Source: Siphonodentalium dalli (Eukaryota > Mollusca > Scaphopoda > Gadilida > Siphonodentaliidae). From it: a stretch of DNA of 64,000 nt. The notes below the pieces were generated by a model. The model worked only from the letters and a program-made list of their open reading frames with translations, was not told where the DNA came from and did not search any database. The DNA lies in the NCBI GenBank assembly GCA_032622095.1, contig CP136064.1:1922001-1986000 (forward strand), written 5' to 3'. Made by a program: the position numbers and the translations under genes. Positions 1 through 11,287 of this stretch are shown piece by piece (positions within the stretch are counted from its first letter, which is position 1; each line of letters starts with the position of its first letter).

Positions 1-72
1 TGTATCTCAACTTAAAGGGACATAACTAACACAGTCACCAACTTTAAGGGGTATCTGCTATAGACTGGTTAC
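1..72 (+). repeat. Partial monomer at left edge
   Basis: These bases are the last 72 positions (158-229) of a monomer cut by the window edge. The unit ends with the CATAACTAACACAG variant of its terminal segment, which elsewhere follows monomers carrying GACTGCAG and TATATA. The array therefore continues to the left of the window. Confidence 0.95.
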
Positions 73-560
73 ATGGTGGAGTACGGTTGGATATTTTCAA
101 TTTGGCGCATGTTTTTCCATACCGCGCCATGTCAAATCTGGCCATATCCGAATCGGGTTGTCATTTACAATGACTGCAGAAAATATATATCGTCATGGTG
201 GAATGCAAATGTATGTTTAAAGGAACAGATGTATCTCAACTTAAAGGGACATAAGTAACACAGTCACCAACTTTAAGGGGTGTCTGATTTAGACTGGTTC
301 CATGGTGGAGTACGGTTGGATATTTTCTATTTGGCGCATGTTTCTCCATACCGCGCCATGTCAAATCTGGCCATATCCGAATCGGGTTGTCATTTACAAT
401 GACTACAGAAAATAAATATCTTCATGTTGGAATGCAAATGTATGTTTAAAGGAACAGATGTATCTCAACTTAAAGGGACATAAGTAACACAGTCACCAAC
501 TTTAAGGGGTATCTGCTATAGACTGGTTCCATGGTGGAGTACGGTTGGATATTTTCAATT

Positions 561-587
561 TGGCGCATGTTTCTCCATACCGCGCCA
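561..587. other. Imperfect dyad (stem-loop potential) in each monomer
   Basis: This is the representative copy of a sequence found in nearly every unit. TGGCGC is followed 15 bases later by its exact complement GCGCCA. Inside these arms ATG and CAT can also pair, leaving a six-base loop and a three-base ACC bulge. The same element sits at monomer positions 31-57 throughout the array. Monomers with the TTTTGCGC variant lose one G-C pair of the outer stem. Dyads of this kind have been discussed as non-B DNA features of satellites at centromeres; any such role here is inference. Confidence 0.6.
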
Positions 588-639
588 TGTCAAATCTGGC
601 CATATCCGAATCGGGTTGTCATTTACAATGACTACAGAA

Positions 640-645
640 AATAAA
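640..645 (+). other. AATAAA hexamer, poly(A)-signal-like, recurrent
   Basis: This is the representative copy. Monomers with the TACAG or TGCAG block followed by AATAAATATC carry a canonical AATAAA at monomer positions 110-115, with a GT-rich stretch (GTTGGAATGCAAATGTATGTTT) split over the next 30 bases. The units with AATATA, AACAAA or AATAGA lack the hexamer. It could end a transcript crossing the array on the + strand, but it lies in an A/T-rich patch and may be chance. Confidence 0.25.
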
Positions 646-1675
646 TATCTTCATGTTGGAATGCAAATGTATGTTTAAAGGAACAGATGTATCTCAACTT
701 AAAGGGACATAAGTAACACAGTCACCAACTTTAAGGGGTGTCTGATATAGACTGGTTCCATGGTGGAGTACGGTTGGATATTTTCTATTCGGCGCATGTT
801 TCTCCATACCGCGCCATGTCAAATCTGGCCATATCCGAATCGGGTTGTCATTTACAATGACTACAGAAAATAAATATCTTCATGTTGGAATGCAAATGTA
901 TGTTTAAAGGAACAGATGTATCTCAACTTAAAGGGACATAAGTAACACAGTCACCAACTTTAAGGGGTGTCTGCTATAGACTGGTTCCATGGTGGAGTAC
1001 GGTTGGATATTTTCAATTTGGCGCATGTTTCCCCATACCGCGCCATGTCAAATCTGGCCATATCCGAATCGGGTTGTCATTTACAATGACTACAGAAAAT
1101 AAATATCTTCATGTTGGAATGCAAATGTATGTTTAAAGGAACAGATGTATCTCAACTTAAAGGGACATAAATAACACAATCACCAACTTTAAGGGGTATC
1201 TGCTATAGACTGGTTCCATGGTGGAGTACTGTTGGATATTTTCAATTTGGCGCATGTTTTTCCATACCGCGCCATGTCAAATCTGGCCATATCCGAATCG
1301 GGTTGTCATTTACAATGACCACAGAAAATAGATATCTTCTTGTTGGAATGCAAATGTATGTTTAAAGGAACAGATGTATCTCAACTTAAAGGGACATAAG
1401 TAACACAGTCACCAACTTTAAGGGGTATCTGATTTAGACTGGTTCCATGGTGGAGTACGGTTGGATATTTTCTATTTGGCGCATGTTTCTCCATACCGCG
1501 CCATGTCAAATCTGGCCATATCCGAATCGGGTTGTCATTTACAATGACTACAGAAAATAAATATCTTCATGTTGGAATGCAAATGTATGTTTAAAGGAAC
1601 AGATGTATCTCAACTTAAAGGGACATAAGTAACACAGTCACCAACTTTAAGGGGTATCTGCTATAGACTGGTTCC

Positions 1676-3735
1676 ATGGTGGAGTACGGTTGGATATTTT
1701 CAATTTGGCGCATGCTTCTCCATACCGCGCCATGTCAAATCTGGCCATATCCGAATCGGGTTGTCATTTACAATGACTGCAGAAAATATATATCTTCATG
1801 TTGGAATGCAAATGTATGTTTAAATGAACAGATGTATCTCAACTTAAAGGGACATAACTAACACAGTCACCAACTTTAAGGGGTATCTGCTATAGACTGG
1901 TTACATGGTGGAGTACGGTTGGATATTTTCAATTTTGCGCATGTTTCTCCATACCGCGCCATGTCAAATCTGGCCATATCCGAATCGGGTTGTCATTTAC
2001 AATGACTGCAGAAAATAAATATCTTCATGTTGGAATGCAAAGGTATGTTTAAAGGAACAGATGTATCTCAACTTAAAGGGACATAAGTAACACAGTCACC
2101 AACTTTAAGGGGTGTCTGATATAGACTGGTTCCATGGTGGAGTACGGTTGGATATTTTCAATTTGGCGCATGTTTCTCCATACCGCGCCATGTCAATTCT
2201 GGCCATATCCGAATCGGGTTGTCATTTACAATGACTACAGAAAATAAATATCTTCATGTTGGAATGCAAATGTATGTTTAAAGGAACAGATGTATCTCAA
2301 CTTAAAGGGACATAAGTAACACAGTCACCAACTTTAAGGGGTATCTGCTATAGACTGGTTCCATGGTGGAGTACGGTTGGATATTTTCAATTTGGCGCAT
2401 GTTTCTCCATACCGCGCCATGTCAAATCTGGCCATATCCGAATCGGGTTGTCATTTACAATGACTGCAGAAAATATATATCTTCATGGTGGAATGCAAAT
2501 GTATGTTTAAAGGAACAGATGTATCTCAACTTAAAGGGACATAACTAACACAGTCACCAACTTTAAGGGGTATCTGCTATAGACTGGTTACATGGTGGAG
2601 TACGGTTGGATATTTTCAATTTGGCGCATGTTTTTCCATACCGCGCCATGTCAAATCTGGCCATATCCGAATCGGGTTGTCATTTACAATGACTGCAGAA
2701 AATATATATCTTCATGGTGGAATGCAAATGTATGTTTAAAGGAACAGATGTATCTCAACTTAAAGGGACATAAGTAACACAGTCACCAACTTTAAGGGGT
2801 GTCTGATATAGACTGGTTCCATGGTGGAGTACGGTTGGATATTTTCTATTTGGCGCATGTTTCTCCATACCGCGCCATGTCAAATCTGGCCATATCCGAA
2901 TCGGGTTGTCATTTACAATGACTACAGAAAATAAATATCTTCATGTTGGAATGCAAATGTATGTTTAAAGGAACAGATGTATCTCAACTTAAAGGGACAT
3001 AAGTAACACAGTCACCAACTTTAAGGGGTATCTGCTATAGACTGGTTCCATGGTGGAGTACGGTTGGATATTTTCAATTTGGCGCATGTTTCTCCATACC
3101 GCGCCATGTCAAATCTGGCCATATCCGAATCGGGTTGTCATTTACAATGACTACAGAAAATAAATATCTTCATGTTGGAATGCAAATGTATGTTTAAAGG
3201 AACAGATGTATCTCAACTTAAAGGGACATAAATAACACAATCACCAACTTTAAGGGGTATCTGCTATAGACTGGTTCCATGGTGGAGTACTGTTGGATAT
3301 TTTCAATTTGGCGCTTGTTTTTCCATACCGCGCCATGTCAAATCAGGCCATATCCGAATCGGGTTGTCATTTACAATGACTACAGAAAATAGATATCTTC
3401 TTGTTGGAATGCAATAGTATGTTTAAAGGAACAGATGTAACTCAACTTAAAGGGATTAAGTAACACATTCACCAACTTTAAGGGGTATCTGATTTAGACT
3501 GGTTCCATGGTGGAGTACGGTTGGATATTTTCAATTTGGCGCATGTTTCTCCATACCGCGCCATGTCAAATCTGGCCATATCCGAATCGGGTTGTCATTT
3601 ACAATGTCTACAGAAAACAAATATCTTCATGTTGGAATGCAAATGTATGTTTAAAGGAACAGATGTATCTCAACTTAAAGGGACATAAGTAACACAGTCA
3701 CCAACTTTAAGGGGTATCTGCTATAGACTGGTTCC
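1676..3735 (+). repeat. 9-mer higher-order unit (2060 bp)
   Basis: Monomers start at 1676 (GCTTCTCC, TATATA, TTAAATGAAC), 1905 (TTTTGCGC, AAAGGTATG), 2134 (TCAATTC), 2363, 2592, 2821 (TCTATTTGG), 3050, 3279 (228 bp) and 3507 (GTCTACAG, AACAAA). The first six are matched by 3736-5109 at a fixed offset of 2060 bases with almost no difference. The last three match 5797, 6026 and 6254 at an offset of 2747. The unit at 3279 has a private AATCAGG (A at 3345). The GCTTCTCC monomer that opens this block opens every unit up to 37833, so I use it as the higher-order boundary; the choice of phase is arbitrary. Confidence 0.85.
3279..3506 (+). repeat. 228-bp monomer class (1-bp deletion), first copy
   Basis: This unit shows a distinct class: TACTGTTGG, GGCGCTTGTTTTTCC, ATAGATA, CTTCTTG, GCAATAGTATG, GTAACTC, and GGGATTAAG in place of GGGACATAAG, which removes one base near 3455, followed by ACATTC. 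Copies start at 3279, 6026, 9000, 10831, 13805, 15636, 18610, 20899, 22730, 28679, 30510, 34858 and 37376. Each is followed by a GTCTACAG/AACAAA monomer. The class is absent to the right of 37604, which helps define the boundary between left and right repertoires. The shared deletion shows all copies descend from one mutated monomer. Confidence 0.85.
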
Positions 3736-6482
3736 ATGGTGGAGTACGGTTGGATATTTTCAATTTGGCGCATGCTTCTCCATACCGCGCCATGTCAAAT
3801 CTGGCCATATCCGAATCGGGTTGTCATTTACAATGACTGCAGAAAATATATATCTTCATGTTGGAATGCAAATGTATGTTTAAATGAACAGATGTATCTC
3901 AACTTAAAGGGACATAACTAACACAGTCACCAACTTTAAGGGGTATCTGCTATAGACTGGTTACATGGTGGAGTACGGTTGGATATTTTCAATTTTGCGC
4001 ATGTTTCTCCATACCGCGCCATGTCAAATCTGGCCATATCCGAATCGGGTTGTCATTTACAATGACTGCAGAAAATAAATATCTTCATGTTGGAATGCAA
4101 AGGTATGTTTAAAGGAACAGATGTATCTCAACTTAAAGGGACATAAGTAACACAGTCACCAACTTTAAGGGGTGTCTGATATAGACTGGTTCCATGGTGG
4201 AGTACGGTTGGATATTTTCAATTTGGCGCATGTTTCTCCATACCGCGCCATGTCAATTCTGGCCATATCCGAATCGGGTTGTCATTTACAATGACTACAG
4301 AAAATAAATATCTTCATGTTGGAATGCAAATGTATGTTTAAAGGAACAGATGTATCTCAACTTAAAGGGACATAAGTAACACAGTCACCAACTTTAAGGG
4401 GTATCTGCTATAGACTGGTTCCATGGTGGAGTACGGTTGGATATTTTCAATTTGGCGCATGTTTCTCCATACCGCGCCATGTCAAATCTGGCCATATCCG
4501 AATCGGGTTGTCATTTACAATGACTGCAGAAAATATATATCTTCATGGTGGAATGCAAATGTATGTTTAAAGGAACAGATGTATCTCAACTTAAAGGGAC
4601 ATAACTAACACAGTCACCAACTTTAAGGGGTATCTGCTATAGACTGGTTACATGGTGGAGTACGGTTGGATATTTTCAATTTGGCGCATGTTTTTCCATA
4701 CCGCGCCATGTCAAATCTGGCCATATCCGAATCGGGTTGTCATTTACAATGACTGCAGAAAATATATATCTTCATGGTGGAATGCAAATGTATGTTTAAA
4801 GGAACAGATGTATCTCAACTTAAAGGGACATAAGTAACACAGTCACCAACTTTAAGGGGTGTCTGATATAGACTGGTTCCATGGTGGAGTACGGTTGGAT
4901 ATTTTCTATTTGGCGCATGTTTCTCCATACCGCGCCATGTCAAATCTGGCCATATCCGAATCGGGTTGTCATTTACAATGACTACAGAAAATAAATATCT
5001 TCATGTTGGAATGCAAATGTATGTTTAAAGGAACAGATGTATCTCAACTTAAAGGGACATAAGTAACACAGTCACCAACTTTAAGGGGTGTCTGCTATAG
5101 ACTAGTTCCAAGGTGGAGTACGATTGGATATTTTCAATTTGGCGCATGTTTCCCCATACCGCGCCATGTCAAATCTGGCCATATCCGAATCGGGTTGTCA
5201 TTTACAATGACTACAGAAAATAAATATCTTCATGTTGGAATGCAAATGTATGTTTAAAGGAACAGATGTATCTCAACTTAAAGGGACATAAATAACACAA
5301 TCACCAACTTTAAGGGGTATCTGCTATAGACTGGTTCCATGGTGGAGTACGGTTGGATATTTTCAATTTGGCGCATGTTTTTCCATACCGCGCCATGTCA
5401 AATCTGGCCATATCCGAATCGGGTTGTCATTTACAATGACTACAGAAAATAGATATCTTCTTGTTGGAATGCAAATGTATGTTTAAAGGAACAGATGTAT
5501 CTCAACTTAAAGGGACATAAGTAACACAGTCACCAACTTTAAGGGGTATCTGATTTAGACTGGTTCCATGGTGGAGTACGGTTGGATATTTTCAATTTGG
5601 CGCATGTTTCTCCATACCGCGCCATGTCAAATCTGGCCATATCCGAATCGGGTTGTCATTTACAATGTCTACAGAAAACAAATATCTTCATGTTGGAATG
5701 CAAATGTATGTTTAAAGGAACAGATGTATCTCAACTTAAAGGGACATAAGTAACACAGTCACCAACTTTAAGGGGTATCTGCTATAGACTGGTTCCATAG
5801 TGGAGTACGGTTGGATATTTTCAATTTGGCGCATGTTTCTCCATACCGCGCCATGTCAAATCTGGCCATATCCGAATCGGGTTGTCATTTACAATGACTA
5901 CAGAAAATAAATATCTTCATGTTGGAATGCAAATGTATGTTTAAAGGAACAGATGTATCTCAACTTAAAGGGACATAAATAACACAATCACCAACTTTAA
6001 GGGGTATCTGCTATAGACTGGTTCCATGGTGGAGTACTGTTGGATATTTTCAATTTGGCGCTTGTTTTTCCATACCGCGCCATGTCAAATCTGGCCATAT
6101 CCGAATCGGGTTGTCATTTACAATGACTACAGAAAATAGATATCTTCTTGTTGGAATGCAATAGTATGTTTAAAGGAACAGATGTAACTCAACTTAAAGG
6201 GATTAAGTAACACATTCACCAACTTTAAGGGGTATCTGATTTAGACTGGTTCCATGGTGGAGTACGGTTGGATATTTTCAATTTGGCGCATGTTTCTCCA
6301 TACCGCGCCATGTCAAATCTGGCCATATCCGAATCGGGTTGTCATTTACAATGTCTACAGAAAACAAATATCTTCATGTTGGAATGCAAATGTATGTTTA
6401 AAGGAACAGATGTATCTCAACTTAAAGGGACATAAGTAACACAGTCACCAACTTTAAGGGGTATCTGCTATAGACTGGTTCC
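3736..6482 (+). repeat. 12-mer higher-order unit (2747 bp), 9-mer plus three
   Basis: Monomers start at 3736, 3965, 4194, 4423, 4652, 4881, 5110, 5339, 5568, 5797, 6026 (228 bp) and 6254. The first six equal those of the preceding 9-mer and the last three match its last three. The units at 5110 (CCAAGGTGG, TACGATTGG, TTTCCCC), 5339 (ATAGATA) and 5568 (GTCTACAG) are the extra material, exactly 687 bases. The unit at 5110 has a private ACTAGTTCC. The last eight monomers from 4652 recur as the last eight of each 21-mer to the right, so this block looks like an intermediate between the 9-mer and the 21-mer. Confidence 0.85.
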
Positions 6483-9400
6483 ATGGTGGAGTACGGTTGG
6501 ATATTTTCAATTTGGCGCATGCTTCTCCATACCGCGCCATGTCAAATCTGGCCATATCCGAATCGGGTTGTCATTTACAATGACTGCAGAAAATATATAT
6601 CTTCATGTTGGAATGCAAATGTATGTTTAAATGAACAGATGTATCTCAACTTAAAGGGACATAACTAACACAGTCACCAACTTTAAGGGGTATCTGCTAT
6701 AGACTGGTTACATGGTGGAGTACGGTTGGATATTTTCAATTTTGCGCATGTTTCTCCATACCGCGCCATGTCAAATCTGGCCATATCCGAATCGGGTTGT
6801 CATTTACAATGACTGCAGAAAATAAATATCTTCATGTTGGAATGCAAAGGTATGTTTAAAGGAACAGATGTATCTCAACTTAAAGGGACATAAGTAACAC
6901 AGTCACCAACTTTAAGGGGTGTCTGATATAGACTGGTTCCATGGTGGAGTACGGTTGGATATTTTCAATTTGGCGCATGTTTCTCCATACCGCGCCATGT
7001 CAATTCTGGCCATATCCGAATCGGGTTGTCATTTACAATGACTACAGAAAATAAATATCTTCATGTTGGAATGCAAATGTATGTTTAAAGGAACAGATGT
7101 ATCTCAACTTAAAGGGACATAAGTAACACAGTCACCAACTTTAAGGGGTGTCTGCTATAGACTGGTTCCATGGTGGAGTACGGTTGGATATTTTCAATTT
7201 GGCGCATGTTTCTCCATACCGCGCCATGTCAAATCTGGCCATATCCGAATCGGGTTGTCATTTACAATGACTACAGAAAATAAATATCTTCATGTTGGAA
7301 TGCAAATGTATGTTTAAAGGAACAGATGTATCTCAACTTAAAGGGACATAAATAACACAATCACCAACTTTAAGGGGTATCTGCTATAGACTGGTTCCAT
7401 GGTGGAGTACTGTTGGATATTTTCAATTTGGCGCATGTTTTTCCATACCGCGCCATGTCAAATCTGGCCATATCCGAATCGAGTTGTCATTTACAATGAC
7501 TACAGAAAATAGATATCTTCTTGTTGGAATGCAAAAGTATGTTTAAAGGAACAGATGTAACTCAACTTAAAGGGACATAAGTAACACAGTCACCAACTTT
7601 AAGGGGTATCTGATTTAGACTGGTTCCATGGTGGAGTACGGTTGGATATTTTCAATTTGGCGCATGTTTCTCCATACCGCGCCATGTCAAATCTGGCCAT
7701 ATCCGAATCGGGTTGTCATTTACAATGTCTACAGAAAACAAATATCTTCATGTTGGAATGCAAATGTATGTTTAAAGGAACAGATGTATCTCAACTTAAA
7801 GGAACATAAGTAACAGTCACCAACTTTAAGGGGTATCTGCTATAGACTGGTTCCATGGTGGAGTACTGTTGGATATTTTCAATTTGGCGCATGTTTCTCC
7901 ATACCGCGCCATGTCAAATCTGGCCATATCCGAATCGGGTTGTCATTTACAATGACTGCAGAAAATATATATCTTCATGTTGGAATGCAAATGTATGTTT
8001 AAAGGAACAGATGTATCTCAACTTAAAGGGACATAACTAACACAGTCACCAACTTTAAGGGGTATCTGCTATAGACTGGTTACATGGTGGAGTACAGTTG
8101 GATATTTTCAATTTTGCGCATGTTTCTCCATACCGCGCCATGTCAAATCTGGCCATATCCGAATCGGGTTGTCATTTACAATGACTGCAGAAAATAAATA
8201 TCTTCATGTTGGAATGCAAAGGTAAGTTTAAAGGAACAGATGTATCTCAACTTAAAGGGACATAAGTAACACAGTCACCAACTTTAAGGGGTATCTGCTA
8301 TAGACTGGTTACATGGTGGAGTACGGTTGGATATTTTTAATTTTGCGCATGTTTCTCCATACCGCGCCATGTCAAATCTGGCCATAACCGAATCGGGTTG
8401 TCATTTACAATGACTACAGAAAATAAATATCTTCATGTTGGAATGCAAATGTATGTTTAAAGGAACAGATGTATCTCAACTTAAAGGGACATAAGTAACA
8501 CAGTCACCAACTTTAAGGGGTGTCTGATATAGACTGGTTCCATGGTGGAGTACGGTTGGATATTTTCAATTTGGCGCATGTTTTTCCATACCGCGCCATG
8601 TCAAATCTGGCCATATCCGAATCGGGTTGTCATTTACAATGACTGCAGAAAATATATATCTTCATGGTGGAATGCAAATGTATGTTTAAAGGAACAGATG
8701 TATCTCAACTTAAAGGGACATAAGTAACACAGTCACCAACTTTAAGGGGTGTCTGATATAGACTGGTTCCATGGTGGAGTACGGTTGGATATTTTCTATT
8801 TGGCGCATGTTTCTCCATACCGCGCCATGTCAAATCTGGCCATATCCGAATCGGGTTGTCATTTACAATGACTACAGAAAATAAATATCTTCATGTTGGA
8901 ATGCAAATGTATGTTTAAAGGAACAGATGTATCTCAACTTAAAGGGACATAAATAACACAATCACCAACTTTAAGGGGTATCTGCTATAGACTGGTTCCA
9001 TGGTGGAGTACTGTTGGATATTTTCAATTTGGCGCTTGTTTTTCCATACCGCGCCATGTCAAATCTGGCCATATCCGAATCGGGTTGTCATTTACAATGA
9101 CTACAGAAAATAGATATCTTCTTGTTGGAATGCAATAGTATGTTTAAAGGAACAGATGTAACTCAACTTAAAGGGATTAAGTAACACATTCACCAACTTT
9201 AAGGGGTATCTGATTTAGACTGGTTCCATGGTGGAGTACGGTTGGATATTTTCAATTTGGCGCATGTTTCTCCATACCGCGCCATGTCAAATCTGGCCAT
9301 ATCCGAATCGGGTTGTCATTTACAATGTCTACAGAAAACAAATATCTTCATGTTGGAATGCAAATGTATGTTTAAAGGAACAGATGTATCTCAACTTAAA

Positions 9401-11287
9401 GGGACATAAGTAACACAGTCACCAACTTTAAGGGGTGTCTGATATAGACTGGTTCCATGGTGGAGTACGGTTGGATATTTTCAATTTGGCGCATGTTTTT
9501 CCATACCGCGCCATGTCAAATCTGGCCATATCCGAATCGGGTTGTCATTTACAATGACTGCAGAAAATATATATCTTCATGGTGGAATGCAAATGTATGT
9601 TTAAAGGAACAGATGTATCTCAACTTAAAGGGACATAAGTAACACAGTCACCAACTTTAAGGGGTGTCTGATATAGACTGGTTCCATGGTGGAGTACGGT
9701 TGGATATTTTCTATTTGGCGCATGTTTCTCCATACCGCGCCATGTCAAATCTGGCCATATCCGAATCGGGTTGTCATTTACAATGACTACAGAAAATAAA
9801 TATCTTCATGTTGGAATGCAAATGTATGTTTAAAGGAACAGATGTATCTCAACTTAAAGGGACATAAGTAACACAGTCACCAACTTTAAGGGGTGTCTGC
9901 TATAGACTGGTTCCAAGGTGGAGTACGATTGGATATTTTCAATTTGGCGCATGTTTCCCCATACCGCGCCATGTCAAATCTGGCCATATCCGAATCGGGT
10001 TGTCATTTACAATGACTACAGAAAATAAATATCTTCATGTTGGAATGCAAATGTATGTTTAAAGGAACAGATGTATCTCAACTTAAAGGGACATAAATAA
10101 CACAATCACCAACTTTAAGGGGTATCTGCTATAGACTGGTTCCATGGTGGAGTACGGTTGGATATTTTCAATTTGGCGCATGTTTTTCCATACCGCGCCA
10201 TGTCAAATCTGGCCATATCCGAATCGGGTTGTCATTTACAATGACTACAGAAAATAGATATCTTCTTGTTGGAATGCAAATGTATGTTTAAAGGAACAGA
10301 TGTATCTCAACTTAAAGGGACATAAGTAACACAGTCACCAACTTTAAGGGGTATCTGATTTAGACTGGTTCCATGGTGGAGTACGGTTGGATATTTTCAA
10401 TTTGGCGCATGTTTCTCCATACCGCGCCATGTCAAATCTGGCCATATCCGAATCGGGTTGTCATTTACAATGTCTACAGAAAACAAATATCTTCATGTTG
10501 GAATGCAAATGTATGTTTAAAGGAACAGATGTATCTCAACTTAAAGGGACATAAGTAACACAGTCACCAACTTTAAGGGGTATCTGCTATAGACTGGTTC
10601 CATAGTGGAGTACGGTTGGATATTTTCAATTTGGCGCATGTTTCTCCATACCGCGCCATGTCAAATCTGGCCATATCCGAATCGGGTTGTCATTTACAAT
10701 GACTACAGAAAATAAATATCTTCATGTTGGAATGCAAATGTATGTTTAAAGGAACAGATGTATCTCAACTTAAAGGGACATAAATAACACAATCACCAAC
10801 TTTAAGGGGTATCTGCTATAGACTGGTTCCATGGTGGAGTACTGTTGGATATTTTCAATTTGGCGCTTGTTTTTCCATACCGCGCCATGTCAAATCTGGC
10901 CATATCCGAATCGGGTTGTCATTTACAATGACTACAGAAAATAGATATCTTCTTGTTGGAATGCAATAGTATGTTTAAAGGAACAGATGTAACTCAACTT
11001 AAAGGGATTAAGTAACACATTCACCAACTTTAAGGGGTATCTGATTTAGACTGGTTCCATGGTGGAGTACGGTTGGATATTTTCAATTTGGCGCATGTTT
11101 CTCCATACCGCGCCATGTCAAATCTGGCCATATCCGAATCGGGTTGTCATTTACAATGTCTACAGAAAACAAATATCTTCATGTTGGAATGCAAATGTAT
11201 GTTTAAAGGAACAGATGTATCTCAACTTAAAGGGACATAAGTAACACAGTCACCAACTTTAAGGGGTATCTGCTATAGACTGGTTCC
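6483..11287 (+). repeat. 21-mer higher-order unit, copy A (4805 bp)
   Basis: Monomers start at 6483, 6712, 6941, 7170, 7399, 7628 (227 bp), 7855, 8084, 8313, 8542, 8771, 9000 (228), 9228, 9457, 9686, 9915, 10144, 10373, 10602, 10831 (228) and 11059. The next copy follows at an exact offset of 4805 and I found no difference in the lines I compared. Characteristic members are the CGAGTTG/AAAAGTATG unit at 7399, the TACTGTTGG/TATATA unit at 7855, the AAAGGTAAG unit at 8084 and the TTTTTAATTTTGCGC/CATAACC unit at 8313. The final eight units repeat the end of the 12-mer, so an older duplication is nested inside. Confidence 0.92.
7628..7854 (+). repeat. 227-bp monomer class (2-bp deletion), first copy
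   Basis: This unit belongs to the GTCTACAG/AACAAA class and ends with GGAACATAAGTAACAGTC, where other monomers have AACACAGTC, so CA is missing near 7814. Copies of this 227-bp form start at 7628, 12433, 17238, 24332, 26620, 32570, 39436 and 44243, always just after a CGAGTTG/AAAAGTATG/GTAACTC unit. From 48134 onward the corresponding monomers keep GGAACATAAG but have the full AACACAG, which dates the CA loss after the GGGAC to GGAAC change or reflects conversion. Confidence 0.85.

Larger units (their letters stand above)
531..759 (+). repeat. Reference 229-bp monomer
   Basis: This unit is close to the consensus and serves to define monomer coordinates (A of ATGGTGG = 1). Landmarks are: a variable CpG at 12-13 (TACGG, TACTG or TACAG); TTTGGCGC or TTTTGCGC around 29-36; a dyad at 31-57; TCAAATC or TCAATTC around 60-66; CATATCC or CATAACC at 71-77; ATCGGG or ATCGAG around 80-85; the most variable block at 99-116 (GACTACAG, GACTGCAG, GTCTACAG or GACCACAG followed by AATAAA, AATATA, AACAAA or AATAGA); CTTCATG or CTTCTTG; AAATG, AAAGG, AAAAG or AATAG before TATG; and a terminal segment with ATAAGTAAC, ATAACTAAC or ATAAATAAC followed by TATCTGCTATAG, GTGTCTGATATAG or TATCTGATTTAG. 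The G+C content is about 39%. Confidence 0.9.
73..1675 (+). repeat. Irregular leader of seven monomers
   Basis: Monomers start at 73, 302, 531, 760, 989, 1218 and 1447, all 229 bp. Their order does not repeat any later block as a whole. The unit at 73 has a private CGTCATGG (G at 192) and the unit at 760 a private TATTCGGCGC (C at 790). The pair at 989 (TTTCCCC) and 1218 (TACTGTTGG, GACCACAG, ATAGATA) resembles the pair at 41266 and 41495 in the right part of the window more than the adjacent blocks. This stretch is probably the remnant of a higher-order unit that extends to the left of the window. Confidence 0.8.

Noticed and set aside
520-540. GGTTCCATGG as a Pol III B-box or tRNA-derived element
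   Set aside because: Only the first five bases and one further base fit the B-box consensus, and no A-box or tRNA fold is seen upstream.
7628-7854. Two-base and one-base monomer length changes as sequencing errors
   Set aside because: The same deletions recur at corresponding positions of several higher-order units, so most are inherited. Only the single-base losses in 48821-49048 and 55003-55230 are private and could be errors.
8221-8226. Splice-donor-like AAG/GTAAGT in the monomers at 8084, 12889, 17694, 24788, 27076 and 33026
   Set aside because: It is one substitution from the common GGTATG form and is explained by shared descent. No matching exon structure is visible.
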